Shown: positions 1-7,453 of the stretch, one piece after another | How the letters are laid out: every line of letters begins with the position of its first letter | Numbering within the stretch: the stretch's first letter is position 1 | Assembly (NCBI GenBank): GCA_020028535.1 | Contig: JAIBHM010000027.1 | Span: 1 to 13,885 of the forward strand | Reading direction: 5' to 3' | DNA length: 13,885 nucleotides | Source: Armatimonadota bacterium | GTDB taxonomy: Bacteria > Sysuimicrobiota > Sysuimicrobiia > Sysuimicrobiales > Kaftiobacteriaceae | The notes under the pieces: model-generated | Seen by the model: only the letters and a program-made list of their open reading frames with translations | What the model was told of the DNA's origin: nothing | The model's database searches: none | Made by a program: the position numbers and the translations under genes

Positions 1-1
1 G

Positions 2-973
2 GCCGCGGTGATCGCGTTCGCCGGCAGCGCGGTGATGCTGGCAGCGTTCCCCCACGTCGAGTCGCTGTCCGGGCTGTATCTGAACCGGGTCATCTTCGGC
101 GCCGTGCGGGGATTGCTCTGGCCGGTCTTGTTTTCTGAAGTGGCCGACGCCGGCCCGCCGCGGTGGCGCGCGACGGCGTGGGCGGTCTTCTGGCTCTACT
201 TCGGCTTGGGCCAGTTGATCGGGCCCGCGCTGGGCGGCTGGCTCGGCGACCGGGTCTCGCTGGCGGCGCCGTTCTACGCCGCTGCGGCGCTCTCGCTGCT
301 CACCGTTCCCGTTGCGCTGGCCATCCGACCGCAGCGCGATGCGCTCACGGGGAATACGTTCGGCGCCTTCCGTCAGCTCTTACGCACGGCCCCAGGCGTG
401 TCGCGCACGTGGATGCTCACCGCCTGCAACGTGATGATCTTCAGCGTGTACGCCACGTTCCTGCCCCTGCATGCAGCGGACCGCGGACTGAGCGCCGGGC
501 AGATCGGCCTCATCTTCACCGCCGGGGCGCTGGCCTTCATTGCCGGCCAGGACGTGCTCCGGCGCGCAGGCGACCGGCTGAGCGCGGAGCGCCTGCTGGT
601 CCCGGCCTTCCTCATCCGAGGGCTCGGCGTCCTCGCCGTGCCGGTCCTGCCGTCATTCTGGCCTCTGCTGCTGGTCAACGCGCTGACCGGAATTCCCGGC
701 GCGGCGATTCCGAACGCGCTCTCGACCCGCATCGCCGGTCAGACGCCCCGGGAATACCTGGTGGCCTCGATGGGAGGCTTCAATGCCGCAGCGGACATGG
801 GATTTTTCTTGGGCCCCGCGTTGGGCGGAGCGCTGGCGGGAGTAGGTCTCGCCTGGGCGTTCGTGATGGTGCTGCCGGTGACGGCGCTGGCGGTGTGGGT
901 GCTGTCCACTCACACCATGAGACGGTCTGCCACCATGGCTGCGAACAGCAGCGCCAGGTACAGCGACGAATAG
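2..973 (+). CDS. MFS transporter, 5'-truncated by the window edge
   Basis: Major facilitator superfamily integral membrane transporter, probably an efflux permease; the substrate is not recognisable. The frame is open to the left edge, and the first visible hydrophobic stretch looks like TM3, so about 60-80 residues (TM1-2 and the loop-2/3 motif) probably lie outside. Visible are an R-x3-G-x3-G-x2-P signature of TM4 (NRVIFGAVRGLLWP), a glycine-rich TM5 (GLGQLIGPALGGWLGD), a basic central loop (IRPQRDALTGN) and a second half with about six further hydrophobic segments, including FFLGPALGGALAGVGLAWAF near the end. Roughly 320 residues remain of the usual 390-420. The last 21 codons lie antisense to the end of the ctaA-ctaB gene (64-nt convergent overlap). 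The GTG at 8 is only the first possible start codon in view, not a real start. Family assignment is firm; function is open. Confidence 0.85.
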   Translation, partial: AAVIAFAGSAVMLAAFPHVESLSGLYLNRVIFGAVRGLLWPVLFSEVADAGPPRWRATAWAVFWLYFGLGQLIGPALGGWLGDRVSLAAPFYAAAALSLLTVPVALAIRPQRDALTGNTFGAFRQLLRTAPGVSRTWMLTACNVMIFSVYATFLPLHAADRGLSAGQIGLIFTAGALAFIAGQDVLRRAGDRLSAERLLVPAFLIRGLGVLAVPVLPSFWPLLLVNALTGIPGAAIPNALSTRIAGQTPREYLVASMGGFNAAADMGFFLGPALGGALAGVGLAWAFVMVLPVTALAVWVLSTHTMRRSATMAANSSARYSDE

Positions 974-2700
974 GCAAAGAGACGCATCGCCGCCTTCGGG
1001 GTGCGTTCACTGCGCACCCGCAGCGCCAGGAGAATGAAGAGCCCGCCCAGGGCAAGCGCAGACCCGCAGTACACCCAGCCCATCCCTCCCAGTGGGAACA
1101 GGAGCAGCGTCGAGGCCACCAGCACCACCGAGTAAATCACGATCTGCTGTCGCGTCTTCTCCTCGCCCGCCACGACCGGCAGCATTGGGACGCCCGCCTT
1201 CGCATACTCTTCACGCCGGTACAGCGCCAGCGCCCAAAAGTGTGGAGGCGTCCACAGGAAGACGATCAGAAAGAGGATCAGCGCCGGGAGCTCGACACGT
1301 CCGGTGGCTGCGGCCCATCCGACGAGCGGAGGCATCGCGCCCGCCGCCCCTCCGATCACGATGTTCTGGGGCGTGGAGCGCTTGAGCCACACGGTGTAGA
1401 CGAAGACGTAGAAGCACAGGGCCGCCAGCGCGAGCACCGCGCTCTGCACGTTGACGAGCACCGCCAGCTCCACGAAGGCCACCGTCCCCAGCAACACGGC
1501 GAATGCAAAGGCAAACGGCGCCTCCACGCGGCCGGATGGAATCGGCCTGCGGCGGGTGCGGGACATCACCGCGTCGAGATCGCGTTCCAGCACCTGGTTG
1601 ATGGCGTTCGCGGCTCCGGCTGACGCCGCACCCCCGGCGAGCGTAAACACGATGATCCAGGGGGAGACCGTTCCCGGCGCGGCGATGAGCATCGAGGCAA
1701 ACGCGGTCACGAGGAGCAGGATGATAATGCGCGGCTTCGTCAGCGCGACGTAGTTGAGCACGCGCTGGGAAACCCCGCGCGCGCCGACGGGTCCGGCTTC
1801 TCCGGACGCAATGCGAGAGTGGGATGACAGAGGGCTCGCGCTCACGCCAGGGGCGCGCCCGGCAAGCACCACGAGCACGACGAGCGTCGCGAACAACGCG
1901 GCCGCCGTCGCCAGGTGCGACGTCGTCACGCCGGGGGCGAGCCGGTACTCCACGTTCAGCGCCCCGAGCAGCACCTGGAGGACGAGCAGCCCCACCGCAA
2001 TCGCCGAGCCGGCCTGCAGGTCGCTCCGCCCGCGCTGCGTCCGGTATGCCGCGGCCGCGGTAAGGATGATGAGGAACCCGACGAACGCGGCCGCAAACCG
2101 GTGGAGCATGTGGACGGCGACCGGGCCGGAGATCGAGGGGAGAACCTGCCCATAGCATAACGGCCAGTCCGGACAGGCGATGCCGGCCTCGGTCGCGCTA
2201 ACGTAGCCTCCCAGGAGCACAAGGCCAAACGTGGCCACCAGCGTCCCGGTGGCCAGGGTCTGGAAGCGATTGCGCTGCACCGGCTGATCGCGCAGCCAGG
2301 CGCGCGCCGTGAGCGCGACGAGTGTGGCGAAGAAGGCCATCGCCGTGCCGAGATGCGCCACGACGAGCCAGGCGCTGAGCTCGGTCCGCACGGTGAGTCC
2401 GCCGAGCACGATCTGCACGCCCACGAGCAGCACCGCCAGAGCGGCGTGAGCCGGGAAAATACGGCGGCGCCACGCGGAGATCGCGACCGCGAGCGTGAGG
2501 AAGCCCACCACCGACGCCACCAGCCGGTGTGAGTACTCGATCAGGATGAGTCCTTCTAGCGGCGGGATGAGGCGGCCGTGACACAGCGGCCAGTCGGGGC
2601 AGGCCAGGCCGGCGCCGGTGGCGCGCACGACGCCGCCGAGCACGATCAGCACGTAGGTGGTGATGGAGGCGGACAGCGCCAGGGTGAGAAAGCGTCTCAT
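910..2700 (-). CDS. ctaA-ctaB: Fused haem A synthase (CtaA) - protohaem IX farnesyltransferase (CtaB)
   Basis: Bifunctional membrane protein of 596 aa that would carry out both steps from haem B to haem A for an aa3-type oxidase: CtaB farnesylates protohaem IX to haem O, and CtaA oxidises haem O to haem A. Residues 1-285 are COX15/CtaA with eight TM segments in two homologous halves. Each half has a CPDWPLC cysteine pair (C34/C40, C176/C182), and putative haem-ligand histidines are H58, H116, H200 and H262. A polar linker (about 286-310) leads to CtaB (311-596), a UbiA prenyltransferase with TKPRI (321-325), the diphosphate/Mg site N368-x5-D374-x-D376 followed by SRTRRRP, and WTPPHFWALAL near 483-493. 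The first acidic position of that site is Glu372, a common variant. The ATG at 2698-2700 lies 9 nt after the kinase stop, so cotranscription is likely. The enzymes are usually separate genes. Both domains look intact. Confidence 0.95.
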   Translation of the reverse strand: MRRFLTLALSASITTYVLIVLGGVVRATGAGLACPDWPLCHGRLIPPLEGLILIEYSHRLVASVVGFLTLAVAISAWRRRIFPAHAALAVLLVGVQIVLGGLTVRTELSAWLVVAHLGTAMAFFATLVALTARAWLRDQPVQRNRFQTLATGTLVATFGLVLLGGYVSATEAGIACPDWPLCYGQVLPSISGPVAVHMLHRFAAAFVGFLIILTAAAAYRTQRGRSDLQAGSAIAVGLLVLQVLLGALNVEYRLAPGVTTSHLATAAALFATLVVLVVLAGRAPGVSASPLSSHSRIASGEAGPVGARGVSQRVLNYVALTKPRIIILLLVTAFASMLIAAPGTVSPWIIVFTLAGGAASAGAANAINQVLERDLDAVMSRTRRRPIPSGRVEAPFAFAFAVLLGTVAFVELAVLVNVQSAVLALAALCFYVFVYTVWLKRSTPQNIVIGGAAGAMPPLVGWAAATGRVELPALILFLIVFLWTPPHFWALALYRREEYAKAGVPMLPVVAGEEKTRQQIVIYSVVLVASTLLLFPLGGMGWVYCGSALALGGLFILLALRVRSERTPKAAMRLFAYSSLYLALLFAAMVADRLMV

Positions 2701-2709
2701 GATGCGGCT

Positions 2710-3336
2710 CTAGCGGTGAGCGTCTGACTGTTTCAGCGGCGCGTGCAGCGTCACCTGCGTCCCCCGTCCCCGCACCGAGCTCACGACCAACCGACCGCCC
2801 AGGGCCTCGGCCCACTCGCGCATGATGGCGAGACCCAACCCCCCTGGCGCGCGCGCTGCGTCATCGAACCCGCAGCCGTCGTCACGCACGCGCAGCAGGA
2901 GAGACCCATGTTCGAGGGTGAGGTGGACGTCGATGGCGGTCGGCGCGGCATGCCGCCCGGCGTTGGCCAGCGCCTCCGCCAGGATGATGCCTGTCCCCGC
3001 TCTCACCCGGCGTGAGAGGCTGGTCCCGCCGCCCTGAATGCTCAGGCGGATCTCCACGTCCGGATGCGCGTGCGCGAATTCCTGTGCCCGGGCCCGCACT
3101 TCGTGCGCGAGATCACGCGGAGGTTCAGCCCGACCCGACAGGAGCGCCCGCGTCGCATCCTCCAGGACGCGGAGGATTTGCCCGAGGCGGACGACTTCGT
3201 CGACGGACGAGGGGAGCGAGGAACGGACCGCCTGCTCGCAGACCTGCGACTGCACGATTGCGGCGCCGATGGTATTGAGGAGGCTGGCGTGCAGTTGATG
3301 GGCCCACAATGCGCGTGCTTCACGGACGCTGGCCAC
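2710..3336 (-). CDS. Short soluble histidine-kinase-like ATPase (NarX/LiaS type)
   Basis: 208-aa protein with a C-terminal HATPase_c (GHKL) fold: N-box E121-x3-N125-x3-H129, G1 box DDGCGFD (152-158) and G2 box GGLGLA (165-170). The N-terminal third (5-70) is helical and aligns by eye with a HisKA_3 dimerisation helix. It has a candidate phospho-acceptor His16 in HQLHASLLNTIG, but the residue after His is Ala instead of the usual Asp/Glu. There is no TM, PAS or GAF sensor domain and no response regulator nearby. The GTG start is supported by AGGA at 3346-3349, 9 nt upstream, and no ATG, GTG or TTG occurs in frame between it and the upstream stop. It lies 9 nt before ctaA-ctaB, suggesting a link to respiratory haem supply; that link is inference. 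It could also be an anti-sigma-like GHKL protein. Confidence 0.85.
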   Translation of the reverse strand: MASVREARALWAHQLHASLLNTIGAAIVQSQVCEQAVRSSLPSSVDEVVRLGQILRVLEDATRALLSGRAEPPRDLAHEVRARAQEFAHAHPDVEIRLSIQGGGTSLSRRVRAGTGIILAEALANAGRHAAPTAIDVHLTLEHGSLLLRVRDDGCGFDDAARAPGGLGLAIMREWAEALGGRLVVSSVRGRGTQVTLHAPLKQSDAHR

Positions 3337-3358
3337 GGTGCGTGATCCTGCGAGGCGA

Positions 3359-3451
3359 ACGACCCGGATCCCTCGCGGCCGCTCTTGGAGAGGAGGGCGT
3401 CCCCTAAGAGCCCGGACCGACGTGTCTCGGCGCCGGAGGGATCCGGGTCGT
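3359..3451. repeat. 16-bp perfect inverted repeat with 61-bp spacer
   Basis: The left arm ACGACCCGGATCCCTC (3359-3374) is the exact reverse complement of the right arm at 3436-3451. The spacer holds a smaller inverted repeat, GCTCTT (3381-3386) / AAGAGC (3406-3411), and the 8-bp palindrome CGGCGCCG (3428-3435). In a minus-strand transcript the long helix would close a branched structure ending about 10 nt before the kinase Shine-Dalgarno at 3346-3349, so it could affect translation or elongation. It might instead be a remnant of a small mobile element. Confidence 0.7.
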
Positions 3452-3472
3452 CCACCGAGTGTGAGTGGACGA
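3448..3472. promoter_or_regulatory. Operator-like 8-bp inverted repeat over the putative -10
   Basis: TCGTCCAC (3448-3455) and GTGGACGA (3465-3472) are perfect inverted arms around a 9-bp spacer. The element overlaps both the suggested minus-strand -10 hexamer (3469-3474) and the last 4 bp of the 16-bp repeat arm. That is a typical position for a repressor operator. In RNA it would form a hairpin competing with the longer helix. The binding protein is unknown. Confidence 0.4.
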
Positions 3473-3537
3473 TAGCACGTAAAAATCTCACCTTCGTCAC
3501 ACCGGAGTCCGTGCGTGCGGCAGGGGGGCCTCTGGAG

Positions 3538-4698
3538 CTAGTACGCGGTCTCGAAGAGCGCGGCGATGTCGGGCGCGGATGTCGCCCGGGGATTGACGAG
3601 CACGTTGCCACTCTTCATCGCATCTTCGGTCAGACGGGGAATCGCTTCACGCGTGACACCCAGGTCGCGGAGCCGCTCGGGGATCTGCACGTCGCGGGAC
3701 AACCGCCGGACGGCCTCGACTGCCGCCTCGGCGGCGGCGCGCGGCGCCAGGCCGGCCACGCGCTCTCCCAGCGCTTCCGCGATGTGCGGATACGTGTCGG
3801 TGCAGGCGATCATGTTCCACGCCATCACGTACGGGAGGAGCACCGCGTTCGCGATGCCGTGGGGGATGTCGAAGTGCGCGCCCAGGGGGTGCGACATGGC
3901 GTGCACGTTTCCCAGCCGCGTGCGTGTGAAGGCCATCGCGGCCATCGTGCTGGCCAGCAGCATCCTGGTGCGGGCGTGAAGATCTCCGCCGCTCGCGTAG
4001 GCCGTGCGCAAGGACCGGCCGATCAGGCGCATCGCCTCCAGCGCCAGCGTCTTCGCGATCGGGTTGTGCACGGTGTTCACGTAACATTCGATCGCGTGCG
4101 TGAGCGCGTCCATCCCGGTGGCCGCGGTGAGCGGCTGCGGCATGGACAGCGTCAGCGCGGGATCGCACAGTGCCACCTGGGGGACGATGTGCGGGCTGCC
4201 CACGGTCATCTTGAACTTCCGGTTGCGGTCGGTGATCACGGAAAAGACGGTCACTTCGCTTCCCGTGCCGGCGGTCGTGGGGATCGCCACGCAGGGGACG
4301 CCGGGACCCGGCACCTTCCCGATCCCTTCGTAGTCGAGCACCGTGCCGCCGTGTGCGGCCAGCACCGCGACCACTTTGGCCACGTCCATCGCGCTGCCCC
4401 CGCCGACCCCGAGCACAAAGGCGGATCGCGTCCGGCGGAAGAGATCATGAGCGGCATGCACCGTCTCAATGCTGGGGTTGGGCTCCACCTGTGTGTAGGG
4501 CTCCATGGTGATGCCGGCATCGTTGAGCAGCGCGAAGATGCGCTCCAGTATCCCGGCCTTGGCGATGCCGGGATCGGAGATCACGATCGCCCGGGTGCCG
4601 AGCCCACTCACCAGTTCGGGGAGCTTCGCGATTGCGCCGGGGCCGAACGTCACGGTGGCCGGCGCGACGAAGCTGAAGGTGTCATGCCAGTCCGTCAT
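3538..4698 (-). CDS. Iron-containing alcohol dehydrogenase (group III)
   Basis: NAD(P)-dependent, metal-containing dehydrogenase of the FucO/DhaT/AdhB superfamily, interconverting an alcohol and an aldehyde or ketone in the cytoplasm; the substrate cannot be told. Numbering from the GTG at 4704: the N-terminal dinucleotide domain carries GGGSAMD (101-107), followed by PTTAGTGSEVT (142-152). The C-terminal helical domain has the metal ligands D199, H203, H268 and H282, spaced as in FucO, with conserved H272 (HAMSHPLGAHFDIPHG). Length (386-388 aa) is normal and nothing is missing. I prefer the ATG at 4696-4698 because AGGGG sits 8 nt upstream; a GTG at 4702-4704 would give two more residues. 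Either start lies inside the 3' end of the preceding VWA gene (17- or 23-nt overlap), so it is probably translationally coupled to the MoxR/VWA operon, an odd neighbour for a metabolic enzyme. Confidence 0.93.
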   Translation of the reverse strand: MTDWHDTFSFVAPATVTFGPGAIAKLPELVSGLGTRAIVISDPGIAKAGILERIFALLNDAGITMEPYTQVEPNPSIETVHAAHDLFRRTRSAFVLGVGGGSAMDVAKVVAVLAAHGGTVLDYEGIGKVPGPGVPCVAIPTTAGTGSEVTVFSVITDRNRKFKMTVGSPHIVPQVALCDPALTLSMPQPLTAATGMDALTHAIECYVNTVHNPIAKTLALEAMRLIGRSLRTAYASGGDLHARTRMLLASTMAAMAFTRTRLGNVHAMSHPLGAHFDIPHGIANAVLLPYVMAWNMIACTDTYPHIAEALGERVAGLAPRAAAEAAVEAVRRLSRDVQIPERLRDLGVTREAIPRLTEDAMKSGNVLVNPRATSAPDIAALFETAY

Positions 4699-7453
4699 CG
4701 CCACCGCCCCTCTGTTTCTCGTCGCCTCCCTGCGCAGCCTTCAGCCGCGCGATGTACAGCCGCGCCGCCGCTTCCATCGATTCAGATCCCTCGGTCGATT
4801 CACCTTCAATGAGCTTCCATCGATCCGCCTCTTCGTAGAAGCGCTCCGCCTCGGCTTCCTCAGGCGATGGCTGTGCCCGCACCCGGCGCAACGCCGCCGC
4901 GACGAAACCGCCCGCGTATTCACCAATCGCAGGGATGCGACGCCACGCGATCTCGGCGAGGAACAGGCCGGTGGCCAGCGCGGCCACGTAGGGCCAGGCA
5001 TCTGCGGGAGTGCGGGACGACCGGGACGTCGCCACCGCCGCCTGGGGATCTGACAGGATGGCTCCGCCGGTGGCTTCCGCGATGCGTGCGAGCAGTGTTC
5101 GGTTTGCCATCAGGTCCCGGAGCTCTGGTGAGTATGGCACCACGAAGCCCGTGGTCTTGGTCCTGACCTCCCGCCCGAGCCGTGTCGCCACCGCGATGGT
5201 ATACGCCCCCGCCCGCCCGGCGTCCGCACGGCCCTCGTACCGGCCGGGCGCGGATTGCACCAGCGCGACCACATGCGCGCTACCGTCCGGACCCGCGACC
5301 CGCGCTTCCGCGTCCAGGCCGTCCACGGGATCGCCCGACGGAGTATAGGCGTCAACCGTGATCGCCACATGACCTCCCCCAGGGGCGCGCTGACCTGAGT
5401 CATCGATCTGTTCAACGCCAACCTGAAGACCATCGGCGTCATCGCGTGACGTCCACCGCACCAGGCGGTACCAGAATCGCGCGAGATCCGGCCAGGACAT
5501 CCACTCCGCGGCCCACCGTGCGGTCGCGTCCGATGTGAACGCGGCCGCGCGACCGATGCCGTACTGCCAGGCGGCGAGGATCGGATCATCGGAGGGCGAC
5601 ACCAGGTGCAGCGTGCCGGCCGGCTTCGGGGCTGTGGCGACGTAGCCCCGGAGGGCCGGGGGCGCCAGATCGTCTACGAGTCCGCGCTGGACACGCTCGG
5701 GGACAAAGCGCTCCTCGACGAAGTACGCGCGCGAGGCCAGCAGCGCTTCCGCGGTGAGAATCTGCGGGATTGTGTAGAGATCCCTGGTCAGGTAATAGCG
5801 ACCGCCGCCCCACCGCGCGAGCCCGCGCATGATCTGTTCGTCCGCGTCGCCCCCCACGGCGACAGAGGAGACGGTGATCTTCTCCTGCGCCATACGAGTC
5901 ACCAAGCCCTGGAAATCGCCCGGATCCGTCTGGCCGTCTGAGATGACGATGACGTGCCGGATCTTCGCCTGTGAGGGGCGCAGGTAATCGTAGGCCAGAC
6001 GGAGCGCCGGGTGCATGTTCGTGCCGCCGCCGGCCTGGACCCGTGAGACCTGATCCATCACCTGCTCCCGATTGCGCGCCTCAGTGGGCGCGACCAACCA
6101 CCGCGCCTCCTGATCGAACGAGATGACGCCGATGACGTCGCGCTCCCCGAGCAAATCGATCACCGATTGCGCCGTCTCCTTCGCCAGCTCGACCTTCGCG
6201 ATCTGCGCGCCGAAGGACCCCATGCTGCCGGACGTGTCGATGACGAGGACGATCGCCATCGACGGAATCGCCAAGCGGTGGCGCACGTCCATCGAGACGG
6301 GCAGCACTTCCTCCAGCGGCGTCCCCGTGTACCCGCCGACCCCAAAGCTGCGGGTGCCCCCGACCGCGACGAGCCCTCCCCCCAGATGCCCAACGTAGTC
6401 GCGCAGCGCCGCCATCTGCGCCGCGGAGAGGCGATACGCGCTGACGTCGTCGAGCAGCACGGCGGAGACGCCCCGGTACTCGCTGAGCGCCGCGGGCAGC
6501 GCCTCGGGCTGCATCACGCGCACACGCGCGCCCTGGGCTCTGAGCGCGCGGGTGATGAGGCCCTCTCCAGGGCCGACATACCAGATCATCGGGGCCCCAC
6601 GCACGTCGACATGTGCGACGGCACGATTGTTCTCCATCGTGCCGTCGGGTATTGCGGTGATGGACGCGACATACCGGAGCAGTCCCTCCGACTCCGCAAC
6701 ACGTGAGAGAGTCACAGTGGTGCGCCCTGGTTCAATAGTGAGCCGGCGCTCGGCGATGACACGTTCGTCTTCACTGACGCGCAGCGTCACCTGTGCGCGC
6801 GAGGTGGCGACCAACGGGACGCGCACCACGAAACGCTCTCCGGCGCGGACCTCCGCCGGTGCGAGCACCTCCTCGACCAGGACGTCCTCGCCTTGTCCTG
6901 GCTGCAGGGGCACGACCGAGACCTCAACCCCCTGGCTGCCGGCGAGGGCAAGCGCCTGGTCGAGATCACCGCGGTTTGCATTGCCATCCGTGGCGACGAT
7001 GATGCGACGGCCTCCACTTTGTGGCAGCGCGGCGAGGGCGGTGCGGATGCCGGCGGCCAGATCGGTGGCGCCGGGATCGGGCCGGGATGTCACGGCAAGA
7101 CGCGGATCCGCTGATGGCGCTTCCTCCAACACCGCGTCCGCTCCGAAGGTGACGACACCGATGCGGTCGCCCGGGCGGCGTTGACGGGCTGCCTCACGGA
7201 TGAACCTGAGCATGTCTTCCCGGGAGCGCGTGGAGATACTGTCCGAGAGATCCAGCGCGAAGATGATGCTCTGCCCGCCCCCCAGCCCGGCGAGTTGCGG
7301 CGAGGCCAGGCTCACCACGAGCGCCGCCAGCACGAGCGCGCGGAGCGCGACCGCTGCCCGGGGCGTCGCGCGCCGGGTGGCCAGTGCGATCATCAGGGGC
7401 AGGAGCGCCAGCAGCAGCAGCGCGTTCGGATGCGCGAAGCTCACATCACCCAT
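4682..7453 (-). CDS. Large membrane-anchored protein with two VWA domains
   Basis: 923-aa protein, numbered from the chosen ATG. Two N-terminal TM helices (about 10-25, 34-51) resemble a BatA-type anchor. VWA domain 1 (about 61-185) has MIDAS D68-L-S70-D-S72, T130 and D156. A beta-rich linker follows, then an amidotransferase-like segment (about 288-385, LGGGLVAVGG). VWA domain 2 (about 397-560) has MIDAS DTSGSMG (D406), T478 and D506. A beta-rich region, a third TM (about 822-839) and a charged, Glu-rich C-terminal tail complete it. Both metal sites look complete, so it probably binds partner proteins on the cell exterior. It has no cysteine, so the amidotransferase-like spacer cannot be catalytic. 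The ATG at 7451-7453 overlaps the upstream gene's stop by 8 nt and has GGGGA about 5 nt upstream. The frame is also open to a GTG at 7516, but that would add 21 unlikely residues. Confidence 0.9.
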   Translation of the reverse strand: MGDVSFAHPNALLLLALLPLMIALATRRATPRAAVALRALVLAALVVSLASPQLAGLGGGQSIIFALDLSDSISTRSREDMLRFIREAARQRRPGDRIGVVTFGADAVLEEAPSADPRLAVTSRPDPGATDLAAGIRTALAALPQSGGRRIIVATDGNANRGDLDQALALAGSQGVEVSVVPLQPGQGEDVLVEEVLAPAEVRAGERFVVRVPLVATSRAQVTLRVSEDERVIAERRLTIEPGRTTVTLSRVAESEGLLRYVASITAIPDGTMENNRAVAHVDVRGAPMIWYVGPGEGLITRALRAQGARVRVMQPEALPAALSEYRGVSAVLLDDVSAYRLSAAQMAALRDYVGHLGGGLVAVGGTRSFGVGGYTGTPLEEVLPVSMDVRHRLAIPSMAIVLVIDTSGSMGSFGAQIAKVELAKETAQSVIDLLGERDVIGVISFDQEARWLVAPTEARNREQVMDQVSRVQAGGGTNMHPALRLAYDYLRPSQAKIRHVIVISDGQTDPGDFQGLVTRMAQEKITVSSVAVGGDADEQIMRGLARWGGGRYYLTRDLYTIPQILTAEALLASRAYFVEERFVPERVQRGLVDDLAPPALRGYVATAPKPAGTLHLVSPSDDPILAAWQYGIGRAAAFTSDATARWAAEWMSWPDLARFWYRLVRWTSRDDADGLQVGVEQIDDSGQRAPGGGHVAITVDAYTPSGDPVDGLDAEARVAGPDGSAHVVALVQSAPGRYEGRADAGRAGAYTIAVATRLGREVRTKTTGFVVPYSPELRDLMANRTLLARIAEATGGAILSDPQAAVATSRSSRTPADAWPYVAALATGLFLAEIAWRRIPAIGEYAGGFVAAALRRVRAQPSPEEAEAERFYEEADRWKLIEGESTEGSESMEAAARLYIARLKAAQGGDEKQRGGGDDGLA
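6616..6647. repeat. Intragenic 12-bp perfect hairpin, 8-nt loop
   Basis: CGACGGCACGAT (6616-6627) and ATCGTGCCGTCG (6636-6647) are perfect inverted arms around an 8-nt loop. The hairpin lies in the beta-rich linker of the double-VWA gene, in codons for DGTMENNRAV. No U-tract follows on either strand, so it is not an intrinsic terminator. It could be an RNA stability or pausing element, or a binding site. Confidence 0.75.

Larger units (their letters stand above)
3337..3537 (-). promoter_or_regulatory. Intergenic leader of the kinase-ctaAB unit
   Basis: The only large gap in the window (201 nt). Nothing in it looks coding. It holds two overlapping perfect inverted repeats (separate entries). 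The least GC-rich stretch nearby is at about 3471-3490. On the minus strand TGCTATCGT (complement of 3469-3477) resembles an extended -10 element, which would start transcription near 3460. No convincing -35 element is visible. A transcript from there would carry a leader of about 120 nt folding back just upstream of the kinase Shine-Dalgarno. No clear terminator for the upstream dehydrogenase operon is visible, so read-through is possible. Confidence 0.4.

Noticed and set aside
999..1019. 7-bp GC hairpin 26 nt after the MFS stop
   Set aside because: No U-tract follows, and 7-bp hairpins are expected several times by chance in a window this long; it also lies inside ctaB codons.
163..1623. 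Long open frame on the plus strand (486 codons)
   Set aside because: It lies over the MFS gene in another frame and antisense to ctaA-ctaB; its composition is Arg/His/Gln-rich with no domain, as expected of a GC-rich shadow frame.
2049..2060. 12-nt palindrome CCGCGGCCGCGG and similar ones at 4511, 7598 and 11378
   Set aside because: Perfect GC-rich self-palindromes of this size arise easily in coding DNA this GC-rich and show no shared position or sequence.
3337..3537. T-box or other known riboswitch
   Set aside because: I could not find the T-box sequence or another riboswitch core I recognise; only the inverted repeats are supported.
3385..4812. 475-codon plus-strand open frame
   Set aside because: It is antisense to the dehydrogenase, whose catalytic motifs are all present; the plus-strand product is His/Gly/Arg-rich without recognisable fold.
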